Assembly (NCBI GenBank): GCA_028289645.1
Contig: JANQOK010000018.1
Location: forward strand, 62,001-126,000
DNA: 64,000 nucleotides
Source: Anderseniella sp.
Lineage (GTDB): Bacteria; Pseudomonadota; Alphaproteobacteria; Rhizobiales; Aestuariivirgaceae
Reading direction: 5' to 3'
Shown: one piece after another, positions 28,288 through 39,173 of the stretch
Position numbering within the stretch: position 1 is the stretch's first letter
Layout of the letters: every line of letters starts with the position of its first letter
Position numbers and translations under genes: made by a program
The notes under the pieces: generated by a model
Database searches by the model: none
Told to the model about the DNA's origin: nothing
Seen by the model: the letters and a program-made list of their open reading frames with translations, nothing else

Positions 28288-29601
28288 ATGAACAAGATTT
28301 TCGAACCGGCATTGTGGAGTGCATGGGTGAAGCGACCTGTTGAAGCAAAGACAATTGGCGGCGCGGAAGTGCAGCGCCGCATCGGTGTTGCCGCGTTGAC
28401 CCGAGCGGCTTTCACAGGACAGGATCTGACGCAAATCGCCACAGGCTTGCTGGTTGCGACGGCCCAGGATCCGAGCAACGCCGGCGCGCTGATGGATCTC
28501 TCCGCAGTCGAGCAACTGAAGGGAAATCAGGAACTGGGCCGCCGGCTTCAGTCGGCTGCGTTGAAGCAATGCCAGCTTTACAGGACAAACCCGACCACTA
28601 CACAGCCGAGACTCAGGCTGCTGGCGCTCGCTGCCCCGATTGACCTCGGCGGGAACACCCCTGTCGACTTTCTGCTGACAGGATCAGACATCTGCCTGAC
28701 TACGCTCTATGTGTCTCCGGACCTGCCGATGCCAACGCCGATACCTGAGCATGATCTGGCGATTGTCGTTGCACCGGGAGACTCAGACACAAGCAGGCAA
28801 TTTCTGGATGAAATTGAACGCCAACTGACAAATTGGCCCCGGCCGGTTCTGAACAGGCCGGACCGTATTGTAAATCTGGAAAGGGACCAGTTGTACGACA
28901 TGCTGTGTGATGTGCCTGGCCTGGTGGTTCCGAGGATGGCACGGTGCCAGCGAAGGTCGCTTGTGGCGGTGGGCGATGGCAAGGCCGGCATCAGCGATGT
29001 TCTGGATGACGTCGCATTTCCGGTAGTGGTTCGCCCAGTGGGGTCTCATGCGGGACGAAACCTGGAAAAGCTGACCTGCCAGCAGGATGTCTCCACCTAC
29101 CTGAGCCAGTGTGATGATCAGGAGTTTTTCGTTTCTGACTTTGTTGACTACAGCAGTGAAGACGGCGCCTTCAGAAAGTGCAGGATTGTCTTTGTCGGTG
29201 GGGTCCCTTTCGCCTGCCACCTGGCCATCGCCGATCAGTGGAAAGTCTGGTACCTGAACGCGGACATGGAACGAGATTGCGCCAAGCGCGCGGCGGAAGA
29301 GCGGTTCATGGCGCGGTTCGATGACGAGTTTCGCAAGCGCCACGATGCGGCGTTCGCTGAGTTGGCCAGGCGTGTGGACCTGGACTATTTCGGCATAGAT
29401 TGCGCCGAGAACCGGGACGGTCAGCTGGTCGTGTTTGAAGCTGACAACGCCCTCATTGTGCACGACATGGATTCGCATGAGGTGTTCCCCTACAAGAAAC
29501 CTCAAATGCGCAAGGTGTTCTCCGCGTTCGCCAAAATGGTGTTTTCCCGTAACGGCGCACGGTCAATGGACCGAAGTGTCAGAGTCACGCATAATTTATG
29601 A
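28288..29601 (+). CDS. ATP-grasp-like protein with TPR-like N-terminus
   Basis: The roughly 437-residue product has a helical, TPR-like N-terminal region (about residues 25-90, including LLVATAQDPSNAGALMDLSA). The C-terminal two thirds resemble an ATP-grasp fold, with FPVVVRPVGSHAGRNLEKL for the nucleotide-binding strand and lysine region. The acidic metal-site segment is YFGIDCAENRDGQLVVFEAD. ATP-grasp enzymes join a carboxylate to an amine or thiol; the substrate here is unknown. The start is ambiguous (ATG 28288 or GTG 28324, which has a GGAG nearby). It stands alone between the flagellar locus and a tRNA. Confidence 0.65.
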   Translation: MNKIFEPALWSAWVKRPVEAKTIGGAEVQRRIGVAALTRAAFTGQDLTQIATGLLVATAQDPSNAGALMDLSAVEQLKGNQELGRRLQSAALKQCQLYRTNPTTTQPRLRLLALAAPIDLGGNTPVDFLLTGSDICLTTLYVSPDLPMPTPIPEHDLAIVVAPGDSDTSRQFLDEIERQLTNWPRPVLNRPDRIVNLERDQLYDMLCDVPGLVVPRMARCQRRSLVAVGDGKAGISDVLDDVAFPVVVRPVGSHAGRNLEKLTCQQDVSTYLSQCDDQEFFVSDFVDYSSEDGAFRKCRIVFVGGVPFACHLAIADQWKVWYLNADMERDCAKRAAEERFMARFDDEFRKRHDAAFAELARRVDLDYFGIDCAENRDGQLVVFEADNALIVHDMDSHEVFPYKKPQMRKVFSAFAKMVFSRNGARSMDRSVRVTHNL

Positions 29602-29917
29602 GCGATGTCAGCCGCGGAGAGAGGCACGCTGAGACCGCACTTCGCACCGCCCGAACTGCATACAATCATCAGGCCGGTTCCGTGTAAGCGGTTGAAATTA
29701 CTAGCCGTTTCAGATGTTGCAGTGTTTGTTCAAGATGCCATGGGTAAACGAGTTGACCACCGGAGGATGATCTCTGCACGTGAAGGGCCAAATGTGAGCC
29801 TCACACATAAACAGAAATCAGCAGTTGATATTGGTCATCGCAATGTCAAGTGTCCTGCCCAAGTCACGATTCCGAATCGCGTGACGGCAAGAAAAAGGGC
29901 ATTTGGAGGTGGCTGGT
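29602..29917. other. Gap after the ATP-grasp-like gene
   Basis: These 316 bases hold no ORF that I can support. The in-frame stretches there lack family motifs and ribosome sites. The right end carries the GGAGG ribosome site of the small gene at 29918. Confidence 0.5.
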
Positions 29918-30076
29918 ATGCAGGGGCTGGAAGCGCAGTTCAGGGCTTTGTCTGTAACGTTGTCAGAGATGTGTGAAGCGGCTGAGACCGTGGGCAACAA
30001 GGCGGAACTGGAGAAGTTGGGGGCGGCAGCAGACAAACTTGATGAAATTATCGAGTCCCTGTGGGGAGATGAGTGA
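29918..30076 (+). CDS. Small 52-residue acidic helical protein
   Basis: A short frame begins ATG at 29918, 8 bases after an intact GGAGG, and ends TGA at 30076. It encodes 52 residues with regular heptad-like hydrophobic spacing, including FRALSVTLSEMCEAAETVG and KLDEIIESLWGDE. The strong ribosome site, acidic helical composition and an otherwise gene-poor setting support a real gene. No family is recognised. It could be a small regulatory or adaptor peptide; function is unknown. Confidence 0.6.
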   Translation: MQGLEAQFRALSVTLSEMCEAAETVGNKAELEKLGAAADKLDEIIESLWGDE

Positions 30077-30274
30077 TTTTCTTTCCTAGACTGCAGAGAC
30101 GCTCAAGACAGTGCGAACTGTGGCGCTGCCTATCAATTCCATTCCGAAGAAGCTGGGCCCGTCATGGATCGCAGCCCGTCTGATCTGGCCCGAACCTGGC
30201 CAGGTCGCCAAAGGCCCGTTGTGCCGGGAAAACAGCATATCAGTCACTTAAAGCAGGGAAACAGCGCGGACGGC

Positions 30275-30348
30275 TGGCTGGGGAACCTGGATTCGAACCA
30301 GGACTAACGGAGTCAGAGTCCGTGGGTCTACCGTTAACCTATTCCCCA
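30275..30348 (-). tRNA. tRNA-Gln (anticodon CTG)
   Basis: The minus strand folds as a complete 74-base tRNA. The acceptor stem is TGGGGAA/TTCCCCA with discriminator G and an encoded CCA. The anticodon stem is ACGGA/TCCGT with loop CTCTGAC, giving anticodon CTG. The T arm contains GGTTCGAATCC. The U1-A72 acceptor pair is typical of bacterial glutamine tRNAs. No integrase or attachment duplication was seen beside it. Confidence 0.96.
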
Positions 30349-30443
30349 GTGCTCATAGCCGGGCAGGCGATGTGACAGGTGGCTTAGCCAATTCGGCTTG
30401 CCGGTGTCAAGACCGGCAATGCGGCTGCGCGGTCGAAAAGGTT

Positions 30444-32534
30444 CTAGTTGCGCAGTTTCTGTAACAGCGAGCCGAGACCGGTGTCTTTTCGCAGCGATGC
30501 CGCGGCAGTGGCTGCCGCCGGAGCTTCCGCTGCCGGCTGCTGCGGTTGTGCCGCGGTCGCTTCGGGTTGTGCTGCTTCCGGCTGTCCAATCGACATGCCG
30601 GACACATCAAGCGGCTTTTTCAGCAGGGATGAGCTAGCGCCGGCCACGGCCGCCTGTGGAGCGGCGGCAGCGGGGGTAGGGGCAGCAGCAGGTGCCTGAG
30701 CAGGTGGCGGGGCAGCGGCTGCCTGAGCAGCAGGTTGCGGCGCTGCCGCCGGTGCCGCTGCATCAGCGGGCGCACTTGCAGCGTCTGTTTCGCCAAACTG
30801 GCCGGTTTCCGGATTGAAGTCAGCGGCTTCCGGTGCTGAATCCTCATAACCGACATCGTAAGACTGCATGCGCCAGCGCGCCACGATGGCTTCCAGGAAG
30901 CCTTCATCCGGCACATCGATGCTCCAGTTGCGGGTGAACGATGCGGTGGAACTCTTCGGCAGCGCATGGCGCGGCAGCAAATCGAACTTGATGCGGGTCG
31001 GCAGCGACACGCCTTCACCAAAGGTGACGGCCTCGCCGGTCCCCATGGTCGGCATGAATTCCATCAGCGAGGCGGCGGCGTCGGAAATGCCGGCTTTCAG
31101 GATCTCCTGGTCGCGCTCGTTGGTCAGGCGCATGGAAAACACCGTATTGCATTGCGACAGGATGGTCGGATCAAGCTCTGACGGGCGCTGTGTGATAATG
31201 GCCAGCGACACGCCGTACTTGCGGCCTTCCTTGGCAATACGCGAGATGGCTCGCTTTGTCGGCTCAAAACCGCTGGTCTTGTCGGACGGCACATACCTGT
31301 GGGCTTCCTCGCACACAAAGGTAATCGGCACGCGGCCCTGGCTCCACAGGCCAAAGTCAAAGGCCATGCGCGCAAGCACCGATACGCAGACATTGATCAC
31401 TTCTGACGGCAGCCCGCCGAGCTCGAGCACGGTGATCGGCTTGTCGTTCACCGGAATCCGGAAGATGCGGCCGACCACCTCGGCCATATTGTCGGAAATG
31501 GTCATATGACCGAACATGAACGCGTAGCGTGGATCGCGGGTCATGGTTTCAAGGCGTGCCTTGAGCCGCTTGAACGGGGCCAGTTCGCCTTTCAGGTCGA
31601 GCTTGCCGAGATGCTCCTCAATCAGGCTCATCAGATCTGACGACCGGTAAGGTACCGGCGTGTCGACTCCCAGGTTGATGGTGTCGGCAGGGTCTCTCGA
31701 GCGCAGGCTCGGCGTCGCCTTTTCGCGCCGGGTGCTGGCGGCATAGCGGGTTTTCGCCAGCGGGATGAGCTCGCGCAGGATTTCGATGTCCTGTTCGCGG
31801 TTCGGCTGGTTGCCGATCAGGATTTCAACGACTTCCTCGAAATTCAGCAGCCAGAACGGCAGCGACATGTTCGCCGGTTGAATAACTTCGGCGTACTCCT
31901 TGAAAGAAGACGCATATTCACGGTGAACGTCGAGCAGAAGGATGTGTGCTTTGGGGTTCTTTTCCAGGATACGGCGCAAGATCAGCGCAACCGAACATGA
32001 CTTGCCGGTACCGGTGGTGCCCAGCACCGCGAAGTGCTTGCCGAGCAATTCATCGATCTTCACCATGGCAGGAATGGTGATGTCCTGCTGGATGTGACCG
32101 ATGCGGATCGAGGTGTCCTCGTCGCTGGCATAGGCCATCGACAGTTCGTTCTGCGACGCGCGCGAAACGATGTCGCCGAGACCGGGATAGGATGACACGC
32201 CACGCCGGAAGGCCTTGGGGTTGCCGTTGTCGTCCTTCGGCAACTCGCCGATGAACTCGACCTCCACGATACGCATTTCCTGTTCGGGATTTTCGAGCGA
32301 CGGTGTTGGAGAACTCAAGGCCGACACCAGCGCCAGCGTGACTGTCGCCTCGGTGTCCACTTTCAACAAGGTGCCGATTTCCGGCGATCCGTCGTTGCCT
32401 GCCGAAAACGCATCATCGGCATCGAGCAGGATGATTGCGTGCGCACCTGTAACGGCCACAATGCGGCCAATGCGCTCACTGGCCATATTCATGGGTCCGC
32501 GCGAAGATGTAGCAGCAATGGGTTGCGTGGTCAT
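30444..32534 (-). CDS. HerA-like ATPase (DUF87)
   Basis: The 696-residue product is a HerA/FtsK-superfamily ATPase. It has an N-terminal beta-barrel-like region, Walker A GTTGTGKS near residue 172, and a Walker B-like ITFVCEEAHRYVP. The segment IAKEGRKYGVSLAIITQRPSE is typical of HerA. Such ATPases translocate DNA, in other taxa with the NurA nuclease; no nurA is present here. The C-terminal roughly 130 residues are extremely Ala/Pro/Gln-rich and probably disordered. The gene lies 12 bases downstream of the histidine kinase gene on the same strand. Confidence 0.88.
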   Translation of the reverse strand: MTTQPIAATSSRGPMNMASERIGRIVAVTGAHAIILLDADDAFSAGNDGSPEIGTLLKVDTEATVTLALVSALSSPTPSLENPEQEMRIVEVEFIGELPKDDNGNPKAFRRGVSSYPGLGDIVSRASQNELSMAYASDEDTSIRIGHIQQDITIPAMVKIDELLGKHFAVLGTTGTGKSCSVALILRRILEKNPKAHILLLDVHREYASSFKEYAEVIQPANMSLPFWLLNFEEVVEILIGNQPNREQDIEILRELIPLAKTRYAASTRREKATPSLRSRDPADTINLGVDTPVPYRSSDLMSLIEEHLGKLDLKGELAPFKRLKARLETMTRDPRYAFMFGHMTISDNMAEVVGRIFRIPVNDKPITVLELGGLPSEVINVCVSVLARMAFDFGLWSQGRVPITFVCEEAHRYVPSDKTSGFEPTKRAISRIAKEGRKYGVSLAIITQRPSELDPTILSQCNTVFSMRLTNERDQEILKAGISDAAASLMEFMPTMGTGEAVTFGEGVSLPTRIKFDLLPRHALPKSSTASFTRNWSIDVPDEGFLEAIVARWRMQSYDVGYEDSAPEAADFNPETGQFGETDAASAPADAAAPAAAPQPAAQAAAAPPPAQAPAAAPTPAAAAPQAAVAGASSSLLKKPLDVSGMSIGQPEAAQPEATAAQPQQPAAEAPAAATAAASLRKDTGLGSLLQKLRN

Positions 32535-32546
32535 TTGGTGTGCCTT

Positions 32547-33461
32547 CTAATGAGCCGGCTGTTCCGGCAAACTTGTCTCAGCCTGCGCTGTATTCTGTTG
32601 TGTAGCGGCAGTTTTGGTTCCGCTGTGCGTCACGTCAAAATTACCTATCGGAATGGTAAAGCTGGCACAGGTGCCGGCATTCTGCTTGCTTTCCAGCGTG
32701 AACTTGCCGCCGTGCGATTTCACAAGCGCTGCAGAGATCGGCAAGCCCAGCCCGGTTCCCTCATTGGTGCCACTGCGGCCGTTGCGCACCTGGCCAAACG
32801 GTTGTGTAGCCATCTGGAGCTCTTCCTGGCTCATGCCGCGGCCCGTGTCGGTAACCGAAAACACGACAAATCCGTAATCGTCCTCGACCACGTCGATGGT
32901 CACCGTGCCGTTCTCTTCGGTGAACTTGACGGCATTGCTCATCAGGTTCAGCAGCACCTGTTTGAGCCGCAGGGGATCGGCCTTGATGGGAGGCAGGTTG
33001 TCGGTGATGTTGCAGTTCACCGTGACGCCCTGAGATGCCGCGCGCATCTCGACAAAGTGGACGCAGCTTTCCACCATCGGTTTGACCTCCAGCGTCTGCA
33101 GGTCGACGGTCAGGGCGCCAGCCTGAATCTTGGACACGTCGAGAATCTCGTTGATCAACTGCAACAGGTGCTGCGCCGCCTCGTTGATATAGGTGGCGTA
33201 TTGATCGGTCTGCGCGTCGGGCAAGTCCTTGTGCGACTGCATCATGTCCGAAAACCCGATGATGGCGTTCAGCGGGGTGCGCAGTTCATGGCTCATGGAT
33301 GCGATGAATTCAGACTTTGCCTTGGAAGCGAGTTCCGCTTCGACACGGGCGGTGTTCACAGCCAGCGCGGAGCGCTCCTGCGTAACCGACATCCGGATCT
33401 GTTCGGAGAAATCTCCGATCAGCGATCCGGCTGAAAACCAGCTTTTTCCATAGCTATTCAT
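32547..33461 (-). CDS. Soluble sensor histidine kinase
   Basis: The 304-residue protein has an N-terminal helix and then a complete kinase core. The H box is SHELRTPLNAIIGFSDMM, the N box LLNLMSNAVKFTEENG, the G1 box DTGRGMS and the G2 box GTGLGLPIS. No membrane segment or recognisable sensory domain is visible, so it is probably cytoplasmic. ATG 33461 follows AAGGGA; a longer frame to 33497 is unlikely. No response regulator is adjacent, making it an orphan in this window. It may be co-transcribed with the HerA-like gene. Confidence 0.92.
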   Translation of the reverse strand: MNSYGKSWFSAGSLIGDFSEQIRMSVTQERSALAVNTARVEAELASKAKSEFIASMSHELRTPLNAIIGFSDMMQSHKDLPDAQTDQYATYINEAAQHLLQLINEILDVSKIQAGALTVDLQTLEVKPMVESCVHFVEMRAASQGVTVNCNITDNLPPIKADPLRLKQVLLNLMSNAVKFTEENGTVTIDVVEDDYGFVVFSVTDTGRGMSQEELQMATQPFGQVRNGRSGTNEGTGLGLPISAALVKSHGGKFTLESKQNAGTCASFTIPIGNFDVTHSGTKTAATQQNTAQAETSLPEQPAH

Positions 33462-33850
33462 TCGACTATCCCTTGCGGGACTAAACATACCTATCAAGGT
33501 CTAACCATGCGTTAATGAAATAGGGCTCAATCTAACTAGGGCTGAAATAGACTTAGCCCTTGAAATCGAAGCACTGACGTCTGCCTGGTGGTCAGCAACG
33601 CCCGGCATGGCGGAGAGAATTTTCTTTCATCTTTTCAACAACATATGACTGATTTTCAGCAAGCGGAATTGTATGGCGTTGACCAGTTCCAGCCCTGGCG
33701 AAATTCCAGCTCGCTTTACCTTGCCTGCAAAACTGCTACACTGAACATAACGAAACGTATTGAGGCAGGTTGCCTTTACGGTTGCCCCCTGGAAAAGCTG
33801 AGCATGCTGGGGCCAGGCGCGGGCGACAGGTGACCTGACAGGGTGTTGAT
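33462..33850. other. Divergent intergenic region (kinase / Ppx-GppA)
   Basis: These 389 bases separate divergent genes. A possible plus-strand promoter is TTTACC (33715-33720) and TACACT (33737-33742) with a 16-base spacer, about 110 bases before the Ppx/GppA start. An 81-residue open frame at 33588-33833 has a GTG start and no recognisable motif, so I do not call it. Confidence 0.4.
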
Positions 33851-34993
33851 TTGGGCGCTGAGGGCAAAACCGGCGCGAAACCGGCCAAAACGCGCCGGCG
33901 TCACGGGTGGCATCTGCGCCGCCCGCCGCGCCGTCGTGACGAGGCGGTCGAGCCGGAAAAACAACAGAAGTCCGGCGCTTCACCACCCGGAAAACCATCC
34001 GCCAGGTTCCGCAAGATTCCCGGAGAGACCATCTACGGCGCACTAGACCTGGGCACCAACAATTGCCGTCTGTTGCTGGCGCGGCCGGCAGATACCGGTT
34101 TTGAGGTGGTTGACGCATTTTCCCGTATTGTCCGGTTGGGTGAGGGCGTGTCGCAATGTGGCGAGATATCCGAAGACGCTATAGAGCGCACCATGAAGGC
34201 GCTCCGGGTGTGTTCCAACAAGCTGAAATGGTGGGATGTGAAGCGCTTCCGCCTGATCGCCACGGAAGCCTGCCGTACCGCCGGCAACGGTGAAAATTTC
34301 ATTGAGAAGGCCCGTTCCGAGATCGGGCTTGGGTTGGAGGTGATCGACCGGGAAACCGAGGCAAGTCTGGCTGCGGCCGGCGCGTCTCCCCTGATTTGCG
34401 GCAAGGCACAGTCGGTGGTTGTGTTCGATATTGGCGGCGGTTCCACGGAAATTCTGTGGCTCAACATCACTGGGGGCCGCTACCGGATCGATGATTGGAC
34501 TTCGATTCCGGCAGGCGTCGTCACGGTTGCAGAAAAGTTTGGCGGCAAGCACGTCAGCTCTGAAAGTTTCGCGGCCATGCGTGCCCATGTGGCAGATCTG
34601 GCCGGTCCCTTTGCCGACCGGCTGCGCAACGGTTCATCCAGCAACCCGGTGCCCGATCACCTGTTGGGAACATCTGGAACCGTCACCACCGTGTGCGGCA
34701 TCCATATGAACCTTCGCCGCTACGACCGCGCCCGCGTCGACGGCGCATGGATCATGGGTGACGAAGTGAGCGCCGTAACCAAAGAGCTCCTGGCCATGAC
34801 CTATGAGCAGCGCGCTTCATCGCCATGTGTCGGGCCGGAACGGGCTGATCTCGTACTTGCCGGCTGTGCAATACTGGAGGAGATCCGCAATCTGTGGCCG
34901 GCAGACCGTATCCGTGTAGCTGACCGCGGACTTCGTGAAGGCATTTTGACTTCACTCATGAACGAGGATGGAAACTATGCCAGGCCCACGTAG
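33851..34993 (+). CDS. Ppx/GppA family phosphatase
   Basis: The 380-residue product is an ASKHA-fold exopolyphosphatase or guanosine-pentaphosphate phosphatase. ALDLGTNNCRLLLARP is the first nucleotide-binding loop and FDIGGGSTEILW the second. A basic, Arg/Pro-rich tail of about 55 residues precedes the domain. The start is TTG at 33851, the first in-frame start after a stop. Starts further in are possible because the domain only begins near residue 58. It overlaps rlmE by 26 bases, a pairing common in alphaproteobacteria. Which of the two substrates is used cannot be told from sequence. Confidence 0.9.
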   Translation: MGAEGKTGAKPAKTRRRHGWHLRRPPRRRDEAVEPEKQQKSGASPPGKPSARFRKIPGETIYGALDLGTNNCRLLLARPADTGFEVVDAFSRIVRLGEGVSQCGEISEDAIERTMKALRVCSNKLKWWDVKRFRLIATEACRTAGNGENFIEKARSEIGLGLEVIDRETEASLAAAGASPLICGKAQSVVVFDIGGGSTEILWLNITGGRYRIDDWTSIPAGVVTVAEKFGGKHVSSESFAAMRAHVADLAGPFADRLRNGSSSNPVPDHLLGTSGTVTTVCGIHMNLRRYDRARVDGAWIMGDEVSAVTKELLAMTYEQRASSPCVGPERADLVLAGCAILEEIRNLWPADRIRVADRGLREGILTSLMNEDGNYARPT

Positions 34994-35711
34994 ACCGATA
35001 GGCAAGAAGCCCCGATCTTCAGGCACCTCGGGCCGCAATCCGACCAAGACGGCACAAAGGGTCAAGACCGCGCGCGGACGCAGGCTGTCCTCCACCCGCT
35101 GGCTCGAACGCCAGCTGAACGATCCGTATGTGTCGCGCGCCAAGCTGGAAGGCTATCGTTCGCGATCAGCTTTCAAGCTTGCCGAGATCGATGACGAGTT
35201 CCGGTTCCTGAAACCCGGTGGCCGGGTCGTGGATCTCGGCGCTGCGCCGGGAGGTTGGTCGCAGATAGCTGCGCGCCGGACACATGCTGATTCAGGTGAA
35301 GGCCAGGTGGTTGCCATCGACATGCACGGCGTCGAGCCGATCGCCGGTGTCACCATTTTCAAACAGGACTTTCTGGAAGATGGCGCCGCGGAAGCGCTGA
35401 TCGAGGCGCTCGGCGGTGACAAGGCGGATGCAGTCGTGTCCGACATGGCGGCCCATGCCACCGGTCACCGGCAGACAGACCATTTCAAGATCATGGCGTT
35501 GGCAGATGCCGGACTGGTATTTGCCCGCCAGGTCTTGAAGCCCGGCGGCACCTATGTGTGCAAGGTGCTGCGTGGCGGCGCGGAAACCGAGTTGCTGGCT
35601 ACACTGAAGCGCGAGTTCAGAAACGTCCGCCATTTCAAACCGCAGTCCAGCCGGGAAGATTCGGCCGAATTGTTCCTGGTGGCCACGGGGTACCGCGGCA
35701 CATCCGCATGA
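34968..35711 (+). CDS. rlmE: 23S rRNA 2'-O-methyltransferase RlmE (FtsJ)
   Basis: RlmE methylates U2552 of 23S rRNA. The 247-residue protein has a basic N-terminal extension (about residues 1-45) and SRAKLEGYRSRSAFKLAEID, the FtsJ signature. The SAM loop is VDLGAAPGGWSQ, and the catalytic-region segments VVSDMAAHATGHRQTDH and PGGTYVCKVLRGG follow. The start is ATG 34968 or 34977. It overlaps the Ppx/GppA gene. Confidence 0.95.
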   Translation: METMPGPRRPIGKKPRSSGTSGRNPTKTAQRVKTARGRRLSSTRWLERQLNDPYVSRAKLEGYRSRSAFKLAEIDDEFRFLKPGGRVVDLGAAPGGWSQIAARRTHADSGEGQVVAIDMHGVEPIAGVTIFKQDFLEDGAAEALIEALGGDKADAVVSDMAAHATGHRQTDHFKIMALADAGLVFARQVLKPGGTYVCKVLRGGAETELLATLKREFRNVRHFKPQSSREDSAELFLVATGYRGTSA

Positions 35712-35940
35712 TCCGATTGTCGGCCTGCATCGAGCTCAGGCATCTGTTGATCAGCTCCTGAATCCGGCATCTGCCAACATGCCACACCCGGTGTGGAAAA
35801 CTGCCGCTTGCCGCGCCCTTCAACACGGTGTTACAGACAGTCGTCAATCTGGTTGCGAGTCGTGTCTGGGGCCAAGCCAAACACGGTGCGACCTTCCTTA
35901 GATCAACATGGCTTCTGGCAAAGCCATGAAGTTGCTCTAA

Positions 35941-37446
<1,506 letters not shown>

Positions 37447-37449
37447 AGC

Positions 37450-37881
37450 GTGGCCAGTCATCCGCAATTGCTGGTGCTGGCGGCATGCGCGCAAGCCTTG
37501 CTGACCATTGTCGTGCTGCTGGTGCTCGGCGCCCGGCGCCGCACTGCCTACAAGGCGGGCAAAGTGGGCCGCGAGGCAATGCTCGATGACCGGGTGTGGC
37601 CGCCTCACGTGATGAAGGCCAGCAACAACTACAAGAACCAGTTCGAAATACCGGTCCTGTTTTTCGCCGCCGTTGCAACCGCACTTGCCATGCAGGCTGT
37701 GACCGTGATGTTCGTCTGGCTTGCATGGGGTTTTGTCGCGGCCCGCATCGTGCATTCTGTCTGCCACTGCCGGTCGAACCGGTTGCCGGTCCGGTTCACC
37801 AGCTTTTTCGCCAGCGTGTTTGCGGTCACCATCATGTGGATCATCCTGGCGTCACATGCTCTTTCAACGGGAACCACCTGA
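37450..37881 (+). CDS. MAPEG family membrane protein
   Basis: The 143-residue protein has about four membrane helices and the MAPEG-type segment VMKASNNYKNQFEIPVLFF, with the conserved NxxxxFE-like pattern. MAPEG proteins include microsomal glutathione transferase relatives; the bacterial members' substrates are mostly unknown. The start is GTG, 3 bases after guaB. The stop overlaps the next ATG, so translation is probably coupled. Confidence 0.9.
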   Translation: MASHPQLLVLAACAQALLTIVVLLVLGARRRTAYKAGKVGREAMLDDRVWPPHVMKASNNYKNQFEIPVLFFAAVATALAMQAVTVMFVWLAWGFVAARIVHSVCHCRSNRLPVRFTSFFASVFAVTIMWIILASHALSTGTT

Positions 37882-39173
37882 TGCATCTGTCTGGCAGGCT
37901 TGCCGCCGCTATCGAAGTAACTGCAGACGTGACCGACCGGCATCGCCCAGTCAACGCGGCCCTGTCCGATTGGGGCAGGGCAAACCGGTTTGCCGGCTCC
38001 AGCGATCGCGCGGCCATCGGCAATATTGTCTACGACACCATGCGTCAGCGTTCGGTGCTGGCATCCACCATGGGATCGGACGCACCTCGGGCGCTGGTTT
38101 TGGCTTGCGCGGTCCGGTTCATGGACATCACGGCGGCCGAACTGGCTGACCTGTGCGAGGCGAAACATGGTCCGGGAGAGTTGACCGAGGAAGAAGCCGC
38201 GGCGTTGTCACGCGACGCGGCAGCCGACACTGCGCCTCACATCCAGGCCAATGTCCCCGAATGGCTGATGCCGTCGTTTGTCAGGGCGTTTGGCGACGAT
38301 GCGGTGCGCCAGGGCCAGGCGCTCAGCATGCGCGCGCCGGTGGATGTGCGCGCAAACACGCTGAAAACGACACCGGAAAAACTGCTTGGTCAACTCGCCA
38401 AGTTCAACGCGCTGGAAGCGGCGTTGGCCCCGGATGGCATTCGTATCGAAGTGCCGGCCGGACTGAAACGCACGCCGAACCTGGAAGCCGAACCGTCCTT
38501 CCAGCGCGGCGCGTTCGAAATCCAGGACGCCGCATCGCAGGTCGCTGCGCGCCTGTGTGCAGTGGAGGCAGGCCACCAGGTTGCAGATATCTGTGCAGGC
38601 GCCGGCGGCAAGACATTGGCGCTGGCCGCAGCGATGGGCAACAAGGGGCAGATACACGCCTGGGATGCTGATCGTAACCGGTTGAAGCCGATCATTGCGC
38701 GCCTGAACCGGGCGGGGGTTCACAACGTCCAGGTCATCCCGGCTGACGAACCGCAAAAACTGGATGAACTGGCAGGCCGTATGGACCGGGTGCTGGTAGA
38801 TGCGCCATGTTCCGGCTCCGGCTCCTGGCGGCGCAAGCCCGACGCAAAGTGGCGATTGACGCGCGAAAGTCTTGCCAACCGCAGTGATGATCAGCGTGCC
38901 GTGCTGGCCCGGGCGGCACCACTGGTCAAACCGGGCGGCCGGCTGATCTATGTGACATGTTCCCTGCTGCCGGAAGAAAACATCGACCAGATTGAGGCAT
39001 TTCTGGCGTCCAATGCGGAATTCTCCATCATGCCTTATGCAGACGTGTGGTCGCAATGCCTTGCCGGCGATGTGCCGGCATCATCGGATGGCGGCACGAA
39101 AGGGCTGGTGTTGTCGCCCGCCGACCACAACACCGACGGCTTCTTCATTGCCGTCATGCAGCGGCAGGGCTAG
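37881..39173 (+). CDS. RsmB/NOP-type rRNA cytosine methyltransferase
   Basis: The 430-residue protein has a NusB-like helical N-terminal region and a C-terminal m5C methyltransferase domain. The SAM loop is VADICAGAGGKTLALAAAMG. Motif IV is DAPCSGSGSWRRKPD, and motif VI YVTCSLLPEENIDQ carries the catalytic cysteine. The family modifies 16S rRNA (RsmB makes m5C967), but assignment to RsmB itself is not certain. I chose the ATG overlapping the MAPEG gene stop. Confidence 0.9.
   Translation: MHLSGRLAAAIEVTADVTDRHRPVNAALSDWGRANRFAGSSDRAAIGNIVYDTMRQRSVLASTMGSDAPRALVLACAVRFMDITAAELADLCEAKHGPGELTEEEAAALSRDAAADTAPHIQANVPEWLMPSFVRAFGDDAVRQGQALSMRAPVDVRANTLKTTPEKLLGQLAKFNALEAALAPDGIRIEVPAGLKRTPNLEAEPSFQRGAFEIQDAASQVAARLCAVEAGHQVADICAGAGGKTLALAAAMGNKGQIHAWDADRNRLKPIIARLNRAGVHNVQVIPADEPQKLDELAGRMDRVLVDAPCSGSGSWRRKPDAKWRLTRESLANRSDDQRAVLARAAPLVKPGGRLIYVTCSLLPEENIDQIEAFLASNAEFSIMPYADVWSQCLAGDVPASSDGGTKGLVLSPADHNTDGFFIAVMQRQG

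Noticed and set aside
30275-30348. tRNA-Gln as an island attachment site
   Set aside because: No duplicated tRNA end or integrase gene was found nearby.
33588-33833. 81-residue plus-strand ORF before the Ppx/GppA gene
   Set aside because: GTG start, no ribosome site, no recognisable motif, and it lies where divergent promoters are expected.
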